Source: Mycobacteroides immunogenum (GTDB taxonomy: Bacteria > Actinomycetota > Actinomycetes > Mycobacteriales > Mycobacteriaceae). From it: a stretch of 64,000 nucleotides of DNA. The position numbers and the translations under genes were made by a program. The stretch is from NCBI RefSeq assembly GCF_001605725.1, contig NZ_CP011530.1, positions 5,509,782-5,573,781 on the forward strand, written 5' to 3'. Under the pieces are notes generated by a model, which did no database searches, had not been told where the DNA came from, and worked only from the letters and a program-made list of their open reading frames with translations. Below, piece by piece: positions 42,640 through 52,364 of this stretch; position 1 is the stretch's first letter, and each line of letters starts with the position of its first letter.

Positions 42640-43407
42640 GTGGACGCCCCTACCCTCACCGTGCTGCTGGCCGCGGCATCCGCCGCCGGCTGGGTCGACG
42701 CGGTGGTGGGCGGCGGCGGCCTCATCCTCATCCCGGTACTCCTATTGATCTTTCCCGGCATGACCCCGGCCACCGCGCTGGGCACCAACAAGCTCACCGC
42801 GCTCTCGGGCACGGCATCGGCCGCCATTCGGCTCTTCCCCCGAACACCGCTGAACTGGCGCGCGTTGTTGGGAGCCTTCGTCGTCGCCGCGGCCTGCGCC
42901 AGCGTCGGCGCATACACCGCCTCGCGCCTACCGGTGTCGGTCTTCAAACCCGTGGTGCTGGTGCTGCTGCTGGCCGTGGGGGTATTCGTCGCGACGCGGC
43001 CCCAGTTCGGTACCGCGGCGCACACCTCTACCCGCACGAGGGCCACCACCCTGACCGCGCTGGCCATGGCCGCCATTGTCATCGCCTTCTACGACGGCAT
43101 CATGGGCCCGGGCACCGGGACGTTCATGATCATCACGCTGACCGCCGTCGCCGGGATGACCTTCCTGGAAAGTTCGGCCACCGCCAAGGTGCTCAACTCG
43201 GGCACCAATGTCGGAGCGCTCATCGTCTTCGCCTCACAAGGGCATGTGCTGTGGCTGCTGGGCTTGGCCCTTGGCGTCGCGAACATCGCGGGAGCCCAGC
43301 TCGGCGCGCATATGGCGCTCGGTCGTGGCGCCGGTTTCGTCCGCGTGGTGCTGCTGGTGGTCGTCGTGGTGATGGTGGGCAAGCTCGGCTACGACATGCT
43401 CGGCTGA
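42640..43407 (+). CDS. TauE/SafE (TSUP) family sulfite/anion exporter-like protein
   Basis: 255 residues, about eight membrane helices. The family signature GWVDAVVGGGGLILIPVLLLIFPGMTPATALGTNKLTAL is in the first repeat and YDGIMGPGTGTFMIITLTAVAGMTFLESSATAKVLNSGTNVGAL in the second, the usual inverted two-fold arrangement. Members move sulfite, sulfoacetate or other organic sulfur anions; the substrate is not decidable. The GTG start at 42640 is preceded by TAGTCT eight bases upstream, a leaderless-type promoter. Convergent with pcnA, seven bases apart. Confidence 0.88.
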   Translation: MDAPTLTVLLAAASAAGWVDAVVGGGGLILIPVLLLIFPGMTPATALGTNKLTALSGTASAAIRLFPRTPLNWRALLGAFVVAAACASVGAYTASRLPVSVFKPVVLVLLLAVGVFVATRPQFGTAAHTSTRTRATTLTALAMAAIVIAFYDGIMGPGTGTFMIITLTAVAGMTFLESSATAKVLNSGTNVGALIVFASQGHVLWLLGLALGVANIAGAQLGAHMALGRGAGFVRVVLLVVVVVMVGKLGYDMLG

Positions 43408-43413
43408 GCCCGC

Positions 43414-44856
43414 TTACGCGTCGCCCTGCTCGGCCCACCATTCCCGCAGCGCCTCGATCGCCTCGTCGTGATCGAGCGGGCCCCGCTCCAACCTGAGCTC
43501 CTTCAAGAACCGCCAGGCCTGCCCGATGATCGGCCCGGCCGGCACCCCCAGCAGCTCCATGATCTCGTTGCCGTCGAGGTCGGGCCGCACCCGCGCCAGA
43601 TCCTCCTTGGCGGCCAGCTCGGCGATCCGCTCTTCCAGCCCGTCATAGTTGGCCTGCAGCCGGGCCGCCCGCCGCTTGTTGCGCGTCGTGCAGTCGGCCC
43701 GTACCAGCTTGTGCAGCCGCGGCAACAACGGACCGGCGTCGGTGACGTATCGGCGCACCGCGGAGTCGGTCCACTTCCCGTCGCCGTACCCGTGGAATCG
43801 CAGGTGCAGGTACACCAACTGCGAAACGTCCTCGACCATCTGCTTGGAGTACTTGAGCGCGCGCATTCGTTTGCGCACCATCTTGGCGCCGACCACCTCG
43901 TGGTGATGGAAGCTGACCCCGCCGCCATCCTCATGACGGCGGGTGGCGGGCTTACCGATGTCATGCAGCAGCGCCGCCCAGCGCAACACCAGGTCGGGCC
44001 CGTCGTCTTCGAGGTCCACCGCCTGCTCCAACACCGTGAGCGAATGCCGATAAACGTCCTTGTGCTGGTGATGTTCATCGATGGTCAGCTGCATCTCGCC
44101 CACCTCGGGCAGCACCACCGCACCCAGCCCGCTGTCCACCAACAGATCGATTCCCGCCACCGGATGCGCGCCCACGACCAACTTGTCCAGCTCGGTCTGC
44201 ACCCGTTCAGCGGTGATCCGGCCCAGCTGACCGGCCATCGCGTGCAGCGCGTCCAGTACACGCGGCGCCACCGTGAAGCCCAGTTGGGAAACGAAACGGG
44301 CAGCGCGCAGCATGCGCAGCGGGTCGTCACCGAATGAGATCTCCGGGGCCGAAGGAGTGTCCAGCACCCCGGCGCGCAGCGCCTCGAGCCCGTTCAACGG
44401 GTCGCAGAAATCTCCGGGCCCGTCCGGGCCGATCTTCACCGCCATCGCGTTGACGGTGAAATCCCGGCGCACCAGATCGCCCTCAAGGGTGTCGCCAAAG
44501 ACCACCTCGGGGTTGCGCGACTGCTGGTCATAGCTGTCGCTGCGGAAGGTCGTGATCTCCACCCGCTGCCCCTTGCGGGCCACCCCGATGGTGCCGAACG
44601 CGATCCCGGTGTCCCAGATGGCCTCGGCCCAGCCGGTGACCAGCTCCCGCACCTGTTCGGGGCGCGCATCGGTGGTGAAATCCAGGTCGGTGCCCAGCTT
44701 CCCCAGCACCGCGTCTCGGACACTGCCGCCCACCAGATACAGGCTGAAGCCTGCGGAATCAAAGAGTGCGCCCAACTCCGCGAGCATCTTCTTGTGCCGG
44801 TTCAGGGTCACCGCGGCGGTGGCCAGCAATTCGGCGGTCGGTATCGATTCGGGCAC
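43414..44856 (-). CDS. pcnA: CCA tRNA nucleotidyltransferase
   Basis: 480 residues. The nucleotidyltransferase core has [33 protein letters not shown] (the GGxVRD and DxD metal-binding motifs) and [14 protein letters not shown]. The C-terminal half has an HD domain with [34 protein letters not shown]. It adds CCA to tRNA 3' ends; the HD domain confers 2',3'-phosphatase activity in related enzymes. It is divergent from the Nudix gene (44919), as in M. tuberculosis Rv3907c/Rv3908. Confidence 0.96.
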   Translation of the reverse strand: MPESIPTAELLATAAVTLNRHKKMLAELGALFDSAGFSLYLVGGSVRDAVLGKLGTDLDFTTDARPEQVRELVTGWAEAIWDTGIAFGTIGVARKGQRVEITTFRSDSYDQQSRNPEVVFGDTLEGDLVRRDFTVNAMAVKIGPDGPGDFCDPLNGLEALRAGVLDTPSAPEISFGDDPLRMLRAARFVSQLGFTVAPRVLDALHAMAGQLGRITAERVQTELDKLVVGAHPVAGIDLLVDSGLGAVVLPEVGEMQLTIDEHHQHKDVYRHSLTVLEQAVDLEDDGPDLVLRWAALLHDIGKPATRRHEDGGGVSFHHHEVVGAKMVRKRMRALKYSKQMVEDVSQLVYLHLRFHGYGDGKWTDSAVRRYVTDAGPLLPRLHKLVRADCTTRNKRRAARLQANYDGLEERIAELAAKEDLARVRPDLDGNEIMELLGVPAGPIIGQAWRFLKELRLERGPLDHDEAIEALREWWAEQGDA

Positions 44857-44905
44857 GTCGGGCAGCCTACCGGCGCGTATCGCAGGGGCTCTCAGTAGCG
44901 GGAAC

Positions 44906-44911
44906 TACTAT
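44906..44911 (+). promoter_or_regulatory. -10 element of leaderless promoter for Nudix-DUF6049-murJ operon
   Basis: TACTAT, then CACATGG (seven bases), then GTG at 44919. This would drive the three overlapping genes through murJ. Confidence 0.6.
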
Positions 44912-44918
44912 CACATGG

Positions 44919-45734
44919 GTGTCTGACTCCTCCGGCGGTTCCCGCACGGGTGGGTCGTCGGATGAACCGGGCTCGGAACCCGCCTCGGCGCGCGGCAGAG
45001 GGTCGCGCCGCGGTCGGCGCAACCGATCGCAAGGTCGTGCACAGGGCCGGGCGCAAAGCGCCAATACTCCGGCGCCCTCCCCGGCCGCTGAGGCTCCACA
45101 TGCGGCCAACGGAACCAACGGCGCCACTGGAAAAGGCCGTGGCCGCGTCAAGGGCCGGCCTGCGGGCTCGGCGCTGCGCACGGTCCGTGAAACCTCGGCC
45201 GGTGGCCTGGTCATCGCCGGGATCGATGGCCCCAAGGACGATCAGGTGGCTGCCCTCATCGGGCGCACCGACCGGCGCGGCCGCATGCTGTGGTCACTGC
45301 CCAAGGGGCATATCGAGCAGGGCGAGACGGCCGAACAGACCGCCATCCGTGAGGTCGCCGAGGAGACAGGAATCCGGGGCAGCGTGCTCGCCGCGCTCGG
45401 CAGCATCGATTACTGGTTCGTCACCGAAGGCCGGCGCGTGCACAAAACGGTGCACCATTACCTGATGCGCTCCCTGGGCGGCGAGCTGTCCGATGACGAT
45501 GTCGAGGTCACCGAGGTCGCCTGGGTGCCGCTCGAGGAGCTCCCCACCCGGCTCGCCTACGCCGATGAGCGACGGCTGGCCGAAGTCGCCGGTGATCTCA
45601 TCGACAAGCTCCACACGGGCGGTCCGGCCGCTCTGCCTCCCTTGCCGCCCTCCGCACCACGACGCCGTCCTCAAACGCACTCCAGCACGCACAGGACACC
45701 GGGCCGACGATCCGGGCGCGGACAACAACAATGA
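44919..45734 (+). CDS. Nudix hydrolase (Rv3908/MutT4-like)
   Basis: 271 residues from GTG 44919. A basic, low-complexity N-terminus ([19 protein letters not shown]) precedes the Nudix domain (about 88-215). The Nudix box [23 protein letters not shown] fits GX5EX7REUXEEXGU exactly, with the metal-binding glutamates. Family members hydrolyse oxidised or other nucleotides linked to another group; the substrate is unknown. A second basic tail ends the protein. Its stop overlaps the next ATG (ATGA), and the promoter is just upstream. Confidence 0.92.
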   Translation: MSDSSGGSRTGGSSDEPGSEPASARGRGSRRGRRNRSQGRAQGRAQSANTPAPSPAAEAPHAANGTNGATGKGRGRVKGRPAGSALRTVRETSAGGLVIAGIDGPKDDQVAALIGRTDRRGRMLWSLPKGHIEQGETAEQTAIREVAEETGIRGSVLAALGSIDYWFVTEGRRVHKTVHHYLMRSLGGELSDDDVEVTEVAWVPLEELPTRLAYADERRLAEVAGDLIDKLHTGGPAALPPLPPSAPRRRPQTHSSTHRTPGRRSGRGQQQ

Positions 45735-48022
45735 TCCGACCCACGCATCGCAACGCGACGCGTGTGGCGGCAGTACTTGCCGTCCTCGCGCTTGTCCTGC
45801 TCGGCGCACCGTGGTCCGCCCCACGCGCCCAGGCCTACCGTGACGGTCAGTTTCTCAAGGTTGTCATCGACGAGGTGAATCCGCAGACCGTCACCACCGT
45901 CGACTCGATGGTGACCATCCGGGGCACCGTCGCCAATGTCGGAGATCGCCCGGTCACCGATGTGGTGGTCCGCCTGGAGCGCGCCGATGCGGTGAGCTCT
46001 AGCGCCGACCTCCGCGCGAACCTGCACGGGCATCATGACCAGTACCGGCCAGTCGGCGAATTCGTCACCGTCGCAGGAACTCTCGAGCAGGGGCAGCAGC
46101 GCCCCTTCAGTCTCGCCTTCCCGCTGCGCGGGGGTACCGGGCCGAACTGGAACATCGAAACCCCCGGGGTCTATCCGGCGCTGGTCAACGTCAACGGCAC
46201 CCCGGATTACGGAGCCGCCGCGCGCCTCGACGACGCCCGGTTCCTGCTACCGGTTCTCGGCGTCCCGCCGCCGACAAGCGCCGGATCCGAACCCGAAGTC
46301 GCTCCCGACACCTCCCGCCCGGTGGGCCTGACACTGCTGTGGCCGCTGGCCGATCGTCCACGGCTGGCGCCGGGTCAACCCGGCGGCCCGACGCCGGTGC
46401 GGCTGCTCGACGATCAGCTGGAGCGCTCGATTTCTCCCGGCGGGCGGTTGGACGCTCTACTAGGCGCCCTGGAGTTCGCGACCGAGCCCGCCGTCGACCC
46501 CAAGGGCGATCTCGCCCGCACGGTCTGTGTGGCGGTTGATCCCGATCTACTGGTGACCGTCAACGAGATGACGCAGAACTACCAGGTTCTCGACAACGCG
46601 GCCGATCCGGCCGGCCCCGTGCATCCCGGTACCGGGCAAGGGCTGGCCACCGCCTGGCTCGACCGGCTGCGCACCATGGCCAAACACATGTGTGTGACCC
46701 CCCTGCCCTATGCCCAGGCAAGTTTGGACGCGGTCGCCACGATGGCCGACGACGGCCTGGCCCATCAGGCCACCACCGGTGCCGCCGATGTGCTCGATCA
46801 GATTCTGGGAGTCGGCAGCCTGCGCGGCGCCACACTGCTGGGCGACAGCCAGCTCTCGGCGGCCGGCATAAACCTGCTCACCGCGCAGGGCCCGACCGTC
46901 GCGGTCGCTCCCCTGCCCCCGGTGCAGGAGACGCCGCCCGACTTCAATCCACGGCGAGTGTCCGACACGCTGGTCGCCGCTCCCTTTGACCCGTCGGTGG
47001 GCGCCGCACTGAGCGCCCTCGGACGGGACCCCACCACCCCCGACTATGTGCCCCAGTCGCTTCGCTTTGCCCTGCAACATGACTCGCGCGTCGCACGCAT
47101 CCAGGACGCGCTGGGGGCCATGGCCTGGCAGGCGCTCAGTCCGCAGCAGACACCGCGCCAGGCGATCCTGCTGCCGGATGCCACCTGGGATCTGTCCGAC
47201 GGCGAGGCCCGCTCGATCCTGTCCGCGACGTCCACGCTGCTGCATGCCGGTCTGGCGATGCCGCGCCCGCTGGCCACCGTCATCGGCGAGGCGCGGGCAG
47301 GTGCCCAGCCGAATCCGGTGGACGCTTCCTTTGGCGTGGACTCACCACAGGCCATCGATGACTGGGTATCGCAGGGCCTCGGCGACGAGGTGCGGCGGCT
47401 GTGGGGACTCACCGCGGCGCTGACGGCAGACGCGCGCACCGGGCTCACCGGCGCTCAGTACACCGACCCGCTGCGCCAGGACGCGTTGCGCGCGGTGAGT
47501 CAAAGCGTCCCCACCGATGCCCGTGACGACGCCGCGCGCGAACGCCTGGCCGCCATCAGACGCACGGTCGGTGATCTGTTCAACGCGGTCACCGTCGTCA
47601 ATCCGGGCGGGTCATACACCCTGGCCACCGAACACAGCCCGCTGCCGCTGGTGCTGCGCAACGAGCTTCCGGTACCTATCCGGGTGACCCTGCGTGTCGA
47701 GACTCCCGCCGGTATGAGCGCGACAGACGTTGGGGTGCAGGAGATTCCGCCAGGATTTCTGCCGGTGAAGGTACCCGTGGAGGTCAACGTGTCGCAGCGG
47801 ATGGCGGTGGACGTCACGCTGCACACACCCGATGGTCTGCCGTTGGGCGACCCGGTGCGTCTGTCGGTGCATTCCAACGCGTACGGCAAGCCACTGTTCT
47901 TCATCACCATCACCGCCGCCACCGTGCTGTTCGTCCTGACGGGCCGCCGCCTGTGGCACCGGTTCCGCGGCCAACCGGACCGCGCCGATCTGGACCGCGA
48001 CGACGAAGGCTGGCAGCCGTGA
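45731..48022 (+). CDS. DUF6049 family membrane-anchored protein (Rv3909-like)
   Basis: 763 residues. An N-terminal signal peptide ([25 protein letters not shown]) begins a large extracytoplasmic part. An early beta-rich domain ([42 protein letters not shown]) looks like a CARDB/immunoglobulin-like repeat, and a second one lies near the C-terminus ([25 protein letters not shown]). A C-terminal helix ([21 protein letters not shown]) anchors the protein, and the tail ([13 protein letters not shown]) is cytoplasmic. It is cotranscribed with murJ and overlaps it (GTGA), so it is likely linked to cell-wall precursor export; its role is unknown. Confidence 0.88.
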   Translation: MIRPTHRNATRVAAVLAVLALVLLGAPWSAPRAQAYRDGQFLKVVIDEVNPQTVTTVDSMVTIRGTVANVGDRPVTDVVVRLERADAVSSSADLRANLHGHHDQYRPVGEFVTVAGTLEQGQQRPFSLAFPLRGGTGPNWNIETPGVYPALVNVNGTPDYGAAARLDDARFLLPVLGVPPPTSAGSEPEVAPDTSRPVGLTLLWPLADRPRLAPGQPGGPTPVRLLDDQLERSISPGGRLDALLGALEFATEPAVDPKGDLARTVCVAVDPDLLVTVNEMTQNYQVLDNAADPAGPVHPGTGQGLATAWLDRLRTMAKHMCVTPLPYAQASLDAVATMADDGLAHQATTGAADVLDQILGVGSLRGATLLGDSQLSAAGINLLTAQGPTVAVAPLPPVQETPPDFNPRRVSDTLVAAPFDPSVGAALSALGRDPTTPDYVPQSLRFALQHDSRVARIQDALGAMAWQALSPQQTPRQAILLPDATWDLSDGEARSILSATSTLLHAGLAMPRPLATVIGEARAGAQPNPVDASFGVDSPQAIDDWVSQGLGDEVRRLWGLTAALTADARTGLTGAQYTDPLRQDALRAVSQSVPTDARDDAARERLAAIRRTVGDLFNAVTVVNPGGSYTLATEHSPLPLVLRNELPVPIRVTLRVETPAGMSATDVGVQEIPPGFLPVKVPVEVNVSQRMAVDVTLHTPDGLPLGDPVRLSVHSNAYGKPLFFITITAATVLFVLTGRRLWHRFRGQPDRADLDRDDEGWQP

Positions 48023-51000
48023 GGCGGCCCCTGGACCCGCTGCCCGATCCCGAATCCGACGACACCATCGAGGAGCTGTCCGACGCGGCAGTCGTCGCAC
48101 ACTCAGGGTCGATGGCGGTGGCCACCCTGGTCAGCCGGATCACCGGATTCATCAAGCTGCTCCTGATCACCGCCGCGCTGGGCGCGGCGTCCGCCAGCGC
48201 GTTCTCGACCGCCAACCAGCTGCCCAACATCATTGCCGCGCTGGTGCTCGAGGCCACCTTCACCGCCATCTTCATCCCGGTACTCACCCGTGCCGAGCGC
48301 GAGGACGCCGACGGCGGTCAGGCCTTCATCCGCAAGCTGTTGACCATCGTCACCACGCTGCTGTTGGTGACTACCGCGCTCTCCGTGCTGGCCGCGCCCT
48401 TGCTTGCCTCGGTGTTGCTCGGCGCCGACACAAAGGTCGACGCGGCACTGACCACGGCGCTGGCATATCTGCTGCTGCCGCAGATCTTCTTCTACGGCCT
48501 TTCGTCGGTGTTCATGGCGATTCTCAACACCCGCAACGTATTCGGGCCGCCCGCCTGGGCCCCGGTATGGAACAACGTCGTCGCCATCGTCACCCTCGTC
48601 CTGTACTGGCTGATGCCCGGCGAGCTCACGATCAACCCGACACGGATGAGTGATCCGAAGCTCTTGGTGCTCGGTATCGGCACCACGCTGGGCGTGGTGA
48701 CTCAGGCTCTGGTGTTGGTCCCGGCGATCCGTCGCCAACAGATCCCTATGCGCCCGCTGTGGGGGATCGACGACCGCCTGAAGCAGTTCGCCGGGATGGC
48801 GGCGGCCATGTTCGCCTACGTGGCGATCAGTCAGCTCGGCTTCGTGATCACCAACCGGATCGCCGCCGGCGCAGCCGATTCCGGTCCGATCATCTACAAC
48901 CAGACCTGGATGATCCTGCAACTGCCGTACGGGGTGGTCGGGGTAACCATTCTGACGGCGATCATGCCGCGGCTCAGCCGCAACGCGGCGGCCGAGGACA
49001 CCCCCGCCGTGCTCGGCGACATGGCGCTGGCCACCCGGCTGACCATGACCGTGCTGCTCCCGGTGGTGGCCGTGATGACCGTCTGCGGGCCGGCGATGGG
49101 TCCCGCACTGTTCGCCTACGGGAATTTCGGGCTCGGGTCCGCCCACTACCTGGGCTTGTCTATTTCGCTCTCCGCATTCACATTGGTCCCGTATGCTCTT
49201 GTGCTGCTACAACTTCGGGTGTTTTATGCACGCCACGAGGCATGGACACCCACGCTGATGATCATCGTGATCACAGCCGTCAAGATCATCGGCTCGGTCA
49301 TCGCTCCCCACCTCACCGACGACCCCAGCCTGGTCGCGGCATATCTGGGTGCCGCCAACGGTCTCGGATTCGTCGCGGGTGCCATCTGTGGGTACCTGTT
49401 GTTGCGCCGCAGCCTGGGAGGCGCGGCGGGATCGCTCATCGGCCCGGACGTGGCCCGCACGGTGCTGGTCACGCTCGCCGCCTCGGCGACCGCCGCCGTC
49501 ATCGGTGTGGGCCTCGACCGCGGCGTCGGCCTGGACCTGCTCACCGCGCGTGGCGGCGGTCCCGGCTCCATCCTGCGACTGGTCATCCTCGGCATCGTCA
49601 TGCTGGCGGTGACCTTCGCCGTCATGGTTGCCGTCAAGCTTCCCGAGGCCCTGAGCGTGGTCGCCATGCTGCAACGCCGCCTGGGCGGCCGCCTCGGGAC
49701 CGGCCCTCAAGATCACGCTTCGGTTATGGGCAACTCCCCCGAGCCAACCCTGCCGTACCCTGATTCGGGTGATCGAGTCGGCGGCAGCGATGCCGTCGAG
49801 TCGACAACCGCAAACAAACCAGCGCACGGGGGCGGTGCTGATACGAGAAAGGGCAGGGCTGTGACCGACACCCCGGGGTCATCGACTCGGCCAGTTTCCA
49901 CCCAGTCCCCGTCGACGGGCCCACTTCCCACCTCCGTGAGGCCCGGTGCCAGCATCGCCAACGGCCGATACCGCCTGCTCACCTCGCACGGCGGTCCGGC
50001 CGGGCTGCAGTTCTGGCAGGCCACCGATACCGAGCTGAATCGGCCGGTGGCGCTCACGATCATCGACGGCGCCACCTTCAGTTCCGATCAGGTGCAGGAC
50101 ATCCTGTCGAACACGTTGCGGCTCAGCAAGATCGAGTCACCGGGCCTGGCCCGGGTGCTGGACGCGGTACATGAGGGCACCGGCGGCATCGTGGTCGCGC
50201 AGTGGGTCCGCGGCGGTTCGCTGCGCGAGGTCGCCGATACCGAGCCGTCCGCGGTAGGTGCCAGTCGCGCGATCCGGTCCCTGGCCGAGGCCGCCGACGC
50301 GGCCTTCGAGGCGGGGTCCGCGCTCAGCATCGACCACCCCGACCGGGTGCGCATCAGCATCGACGGGGACGCCGTTCTGGCCTTCCCCGCCACGTTGACC
50401 TCGGCCAGCGCCGACGAGGACGTGCACGGGCTGGGCGCCGCTCTCTATGCGCTGACCACTCGCCGCTGGCCGCTCGCCGAGACCGGCCAGCCCAGTGGCC
50501 TGCCCGCCGCCAATCGCGCTCCCGATGGCCTGCCGGTCGAGGCCCGCATCATCGTCCCCACCGTGCCCGACGAGATCTCCGATGTCGCGGCCCGCGCGCT
50601 GAGCGATGATCCCGGCTCTGCCGCCGATCTTCTCGACGGCCTGGAATCGGCCATCGCGAGCGTCGACCACACCACCATGCTCGAGCCCGCCGCCGCGGCT
50701 CCCACCCAGGCGTTCAACGTCAACCGTCGCCAAGGATTTGAGGCCCCGGCTGATTCCGCCGACGACGAGGAATATGACGACCTCGACGACGAGGATCCGG
50801 AGGAGGCCGCGCGTCACCGCAGGATCTTCCTGATCGGGCTGGGCGTCGTGGGTGTCTTGGTCATCGCGCTGTGCATCGCGCTCGGTGTCTGGGTCACACG
50901 GATCTTCGGTGACGTCGGACCGCTCGACAAGATCAACATCGGCATCGGCCTGCCGACGCAGTCCTCCAGTGCCGAGACGGCTAAGCCAGGTAGCCCGGCC

Positions 51001-51444
51001 AAGATCGTGCAGGCGACCGTCTTTCCCCCTGGCCCCGACGCCGACCAGCCCGGCAAGGCGGGGCTGGCAATCGATGGGAACCCTTCGACGTCGTGGACCA
51101 CTGACACCTACACCCAAGCCGATCCCTTTCCAGACCTCTTCAAGCCCGGTGTGGGTCTGCTGCTGGATCTGCAGTCCCCCAGTGCTCTGAGCAGCGTCAC
51201 CATCGAATCGCACAGTGTCGGAACGCAAGTGCAGATCCGCTCCGCCGACTCGGCCACCCCGGGCTCTCTGAATGACACCAAGGAGATCTCGGCAACCGCC
51301 ACACTGCAGTCCGGCAAAACCACGATTCCCATCACCAGCAGCTCTCAGGTCTCGCATGTGCTGGTGTGGATCAACAAGCTGGGCGCGACCAACGGAGATC
51401 ACCATGCGGAGCTCAGCGAAATCACGGTGTCAACTGCGTCCTAG
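48019..51444 (+). CDS. murJ: lipid II flippase MurJ fused to a pseudokinase and extracellular domain (MviN)
   Basis: 1141 residues from a GTG overlapping the previous stop. Residues about 1-545 form the MurJ transporter with about fourteen helices (HSGSMAVATLVSRITGFIKLLLITAALGAASASAFSTANQLPNII). A linker leads to a kinase-like domain (about 650-880) that begins NGRYRLLTSHGGPAGLQFWQATDTELNRPVALTIID. The usual beta-3 Lys is replaced (VALTI), and no HRD or DFG motifs are seen, so it is a pseudokinase. One helix (RIFLIGLGVVGVLVIALCIALGVWV) and a galactose-binding-like extracellular domain end it. Flips lipid II; in mycobacteria PknB phosphorylation of this domain recruits FhaA. Confidence 0.95.
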   Translation: MRRPLDPLPDPESDDTIEELSDAAVVAHSGSMAVATLVSRITGFIKLLLITAALGAASASAFSTANQLPNIIAALVLEATFTAIFIPVLTRAEREDADGGQAFIRKLLTIVTTLLLVTTALSVLAAPLLASVLLGADTKVDAALTTALAYLLLPQIFFYGLSSVFMAILNTRNVFGPPAWAPVWNNVVAIVTLVLYWLMPGELTINPTRMSDPKLLVLGIGTTLGVVTQALVLVPAIRRQQIPMRPLWGIDDRLKQFAGMAAAMFAYVAISQLGFVITNRIAAGAADSGPIIYNQTWMILQLPYGVVGVTILTAIMPRLSRNAAAEDTPAVLGDMALATRLTMTVLLPVVAVMTVCGPAMGPALFAYGNFGLGSAHYLGLSISLSAFTLVPYALVLLQLRVFYARHEAWTPTLMIIVITAVKIIGSVIAPHLTDDPSLVAAYLGAANGLGFVAGAICGYLLLRRSLGGAAGSLIGPDVARTVLVTLAASATAAVIGVGLDRGVGLDLLTARGGGPGSILRLVILGIVMLAVTFAVMVAVKLPEALSVVAMLQRRLGGRLGTGPQDHASVMGNSPEPTLPYPDSGDRVGGSDAVESTTANKPAHGGGADTRKGRAVTDTPGSSTRPVSTQSPSTGPLPTSVRPGASIANGRYRLLTSHGGPAGLQFWQATDTELNRPVALTIIDGATFSSDQVQDILSNTLRLSKIESPGLARVLDAVHEGTGGIVVAQWVRGGSLREVADTEPSAVGASRAIRSLAEAADAAFEAGSALSIDHPDRVRISIDGDAVLAFPATLTSASADEDVHGLGAALYALTTRRWPLAETGQPSGLPAANRAPDGLPVEARIIVPTVPDEISDVAARALSDDPGSAADLLDGLESAIASVDHTTMLEPAAAAPTQAFNVNRRQGFEAPADSADDEEYDDLDDEDPEEAARHRRIFLIGLGVVGVLVIALCIALGVWVTRIFGDVGPLDKINIGIGLPTQSSSAETAKPGSPAKIVQATVFPPGPDADQPGKAGLAIDGNPSTSWTTDTYTQADPFPDLFKPGVGLLLDLQSPSALSSVTIESHSVGTQVQIRSADSATPGSLNDTKEISATATLQSGKTTIPITSSSQVSHVLVWINKLGATNGDHHAELSEITVSTAS

Positions 51445-51469
51445 CTGCACGATCGTCTGAGAGTCGACC

Positions 51470-51494
51470 CGTTACCGAAGGGGTTTCGGTAACG
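51470..51494 (+). terminator. hairpin downstream of murJ
   Basis: CGTTACCGAA and TTCGGTAACG are perfect 10-bp complements around GGGGT, 26 bases after the murJ stop. No T-tract follows directly, so it may be an RNA-stabilising or factor-assisted structure. Confidence 0.55.
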
Positions 51495-51637
51495 ATCCAC
51501 AGATTTCGGCGCTATATTTTTCGCGGTAGTTGAAACCCGATGGCAACCTAAGATCAGGGCGCTGAACTGGGGTTCAGGTTGGTCAGTTACGGATATCGCC
51601 GTTACGGATTGTTGAAAGTTGTATAACAGTTTGCTGT

Positions 51638-51673
51638 GGGGTGCCCTCGCGGTCGACGGCACCCCCCATTTTT
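51638..51673 (+). terminator. second hairpin with T-tract before sigM
   Basis: GGGGTGCC (51638-51645) pairs with GGCACCCC (51658-51665), then CCA and five T residues. It would stop transcripts reading from murJ toward sigM. It also rules out a translation start at 51641, which would lie inside the stem. Confidence 0.6.
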
Positions 51674-51676
51674 GAT

Positions 51677-51682
51677 TACTGT
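51677..51682 (+). promoter_or_regulatory. -10-like element for leaderless sigM
   Basis: TACTGT, then six bases, then GTG at 51689. It follows the second hairpin at once. Confidence 0.4.
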
Positions 51683-51688
51683 GCGCGT

Positions 51689-52279
51689 GTGGGCATGGTT
51701 CAGGGGGTTCTCACCGCTCCTCAACACTCGGACGCCGAGTTGTTGGCCGCTCATGTCGCCGGCGATCCCTCAGCTTTCGAACAGCTGTTCCGCCGCCACC
51801 ACCGTCGGCTCTACCGACTGGCCCGGGCCACCAGCCGTACCCCCGAGGATGCCGCTGACGCGCTGCAGGAAGCGATGCTGTCGGCACACCGCGGAGCTGC
51901 CAATTTCCGCAATGACGCCGCCGTCACCAGCTGGTTGTACCGCATCGTGGTCAACGCCTGTCTGGACCGGATGCGCCGCAATAAGGCGCACAGCCCCATA
52001 GAGCTGGAAGAAGACGTCTACACCCTCGAGGATCCGTCGACCAATGTCGATACCTCGATCGTCATCCAGAAGGCCCTGCTGCGGCTGCCCGCCGAGCAGC
52101 GCGCCGCGGTTATCGCGGTCGACATGCAGGGATACTCGGTCGCCGATGCCGCTGAGCTGCTCGGTGTGCCCGAGGGCACGGTGAAGAGCCGTTGTGCGCG
52201 TGCCCGCGCACGGTTGGCCGTCGCCCTGCATTACCTGGACAAGGCCGGCTCGGTCGAACCGGAAACCATCGACTACTAA
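51689..52279 (+). CDS. sigM: ECF RNA polymerase sigma factor SigM
   Basis: 196 residues from GTG 51689 (an ATG at 51695 is also possible). Region 2 has FEQLFRRHHRRLYRLARATSRTPEDAADALQEAMLSAHRGAANFRNDAAVTSWLYRIVVNACLDRMRRNKA, with core-binding and -10-melting residues. Region 4 has ALLRLPAEQRAAVIAVDMQGYSVADAAELLGVPEGTVKSRCARARARLA, the -35 helix-turn-helix. In mycobacteria SigM controls ESX and surface-lipid genes and is held by the anti-sigma factor RsmA encoded next. The GTG and TACTGT suggest leaderless translation. Confidence 0.93.
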   Translation: MGMVQGVLTAPQHSDAELLAAHVAGDPSAFEQLFRRHHRRLYRLARATSRTPEDAADALQEAMLSAHRGAANFRNDAAVTSWLYRIVVNACLDRMRRNKAHSPIELEEDVYTLEDPSTNVDTSIVIQKALLRLPAEQRAAVIAVDMQGYSVADAAELLGVPEGTVKSRCARARARLAVALHYLDKAGSVEPETIDY

Positions 52280-52364
52280 CCGTGTATCAGCGTGTCACGA
52301 TCCGCTCACCAATTGGGCAACGGCCGTGGCGGGCGGTAGCTGGATATGGGAACAATGAACACAA

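Noticed and set aside
51641..51688. Earlier start for SigM at 51641
   Set aside because: The added codons lie inside the hairpin-plus-T-tract at 51638-51673 and upstream of the TACTGT promoter-like element.
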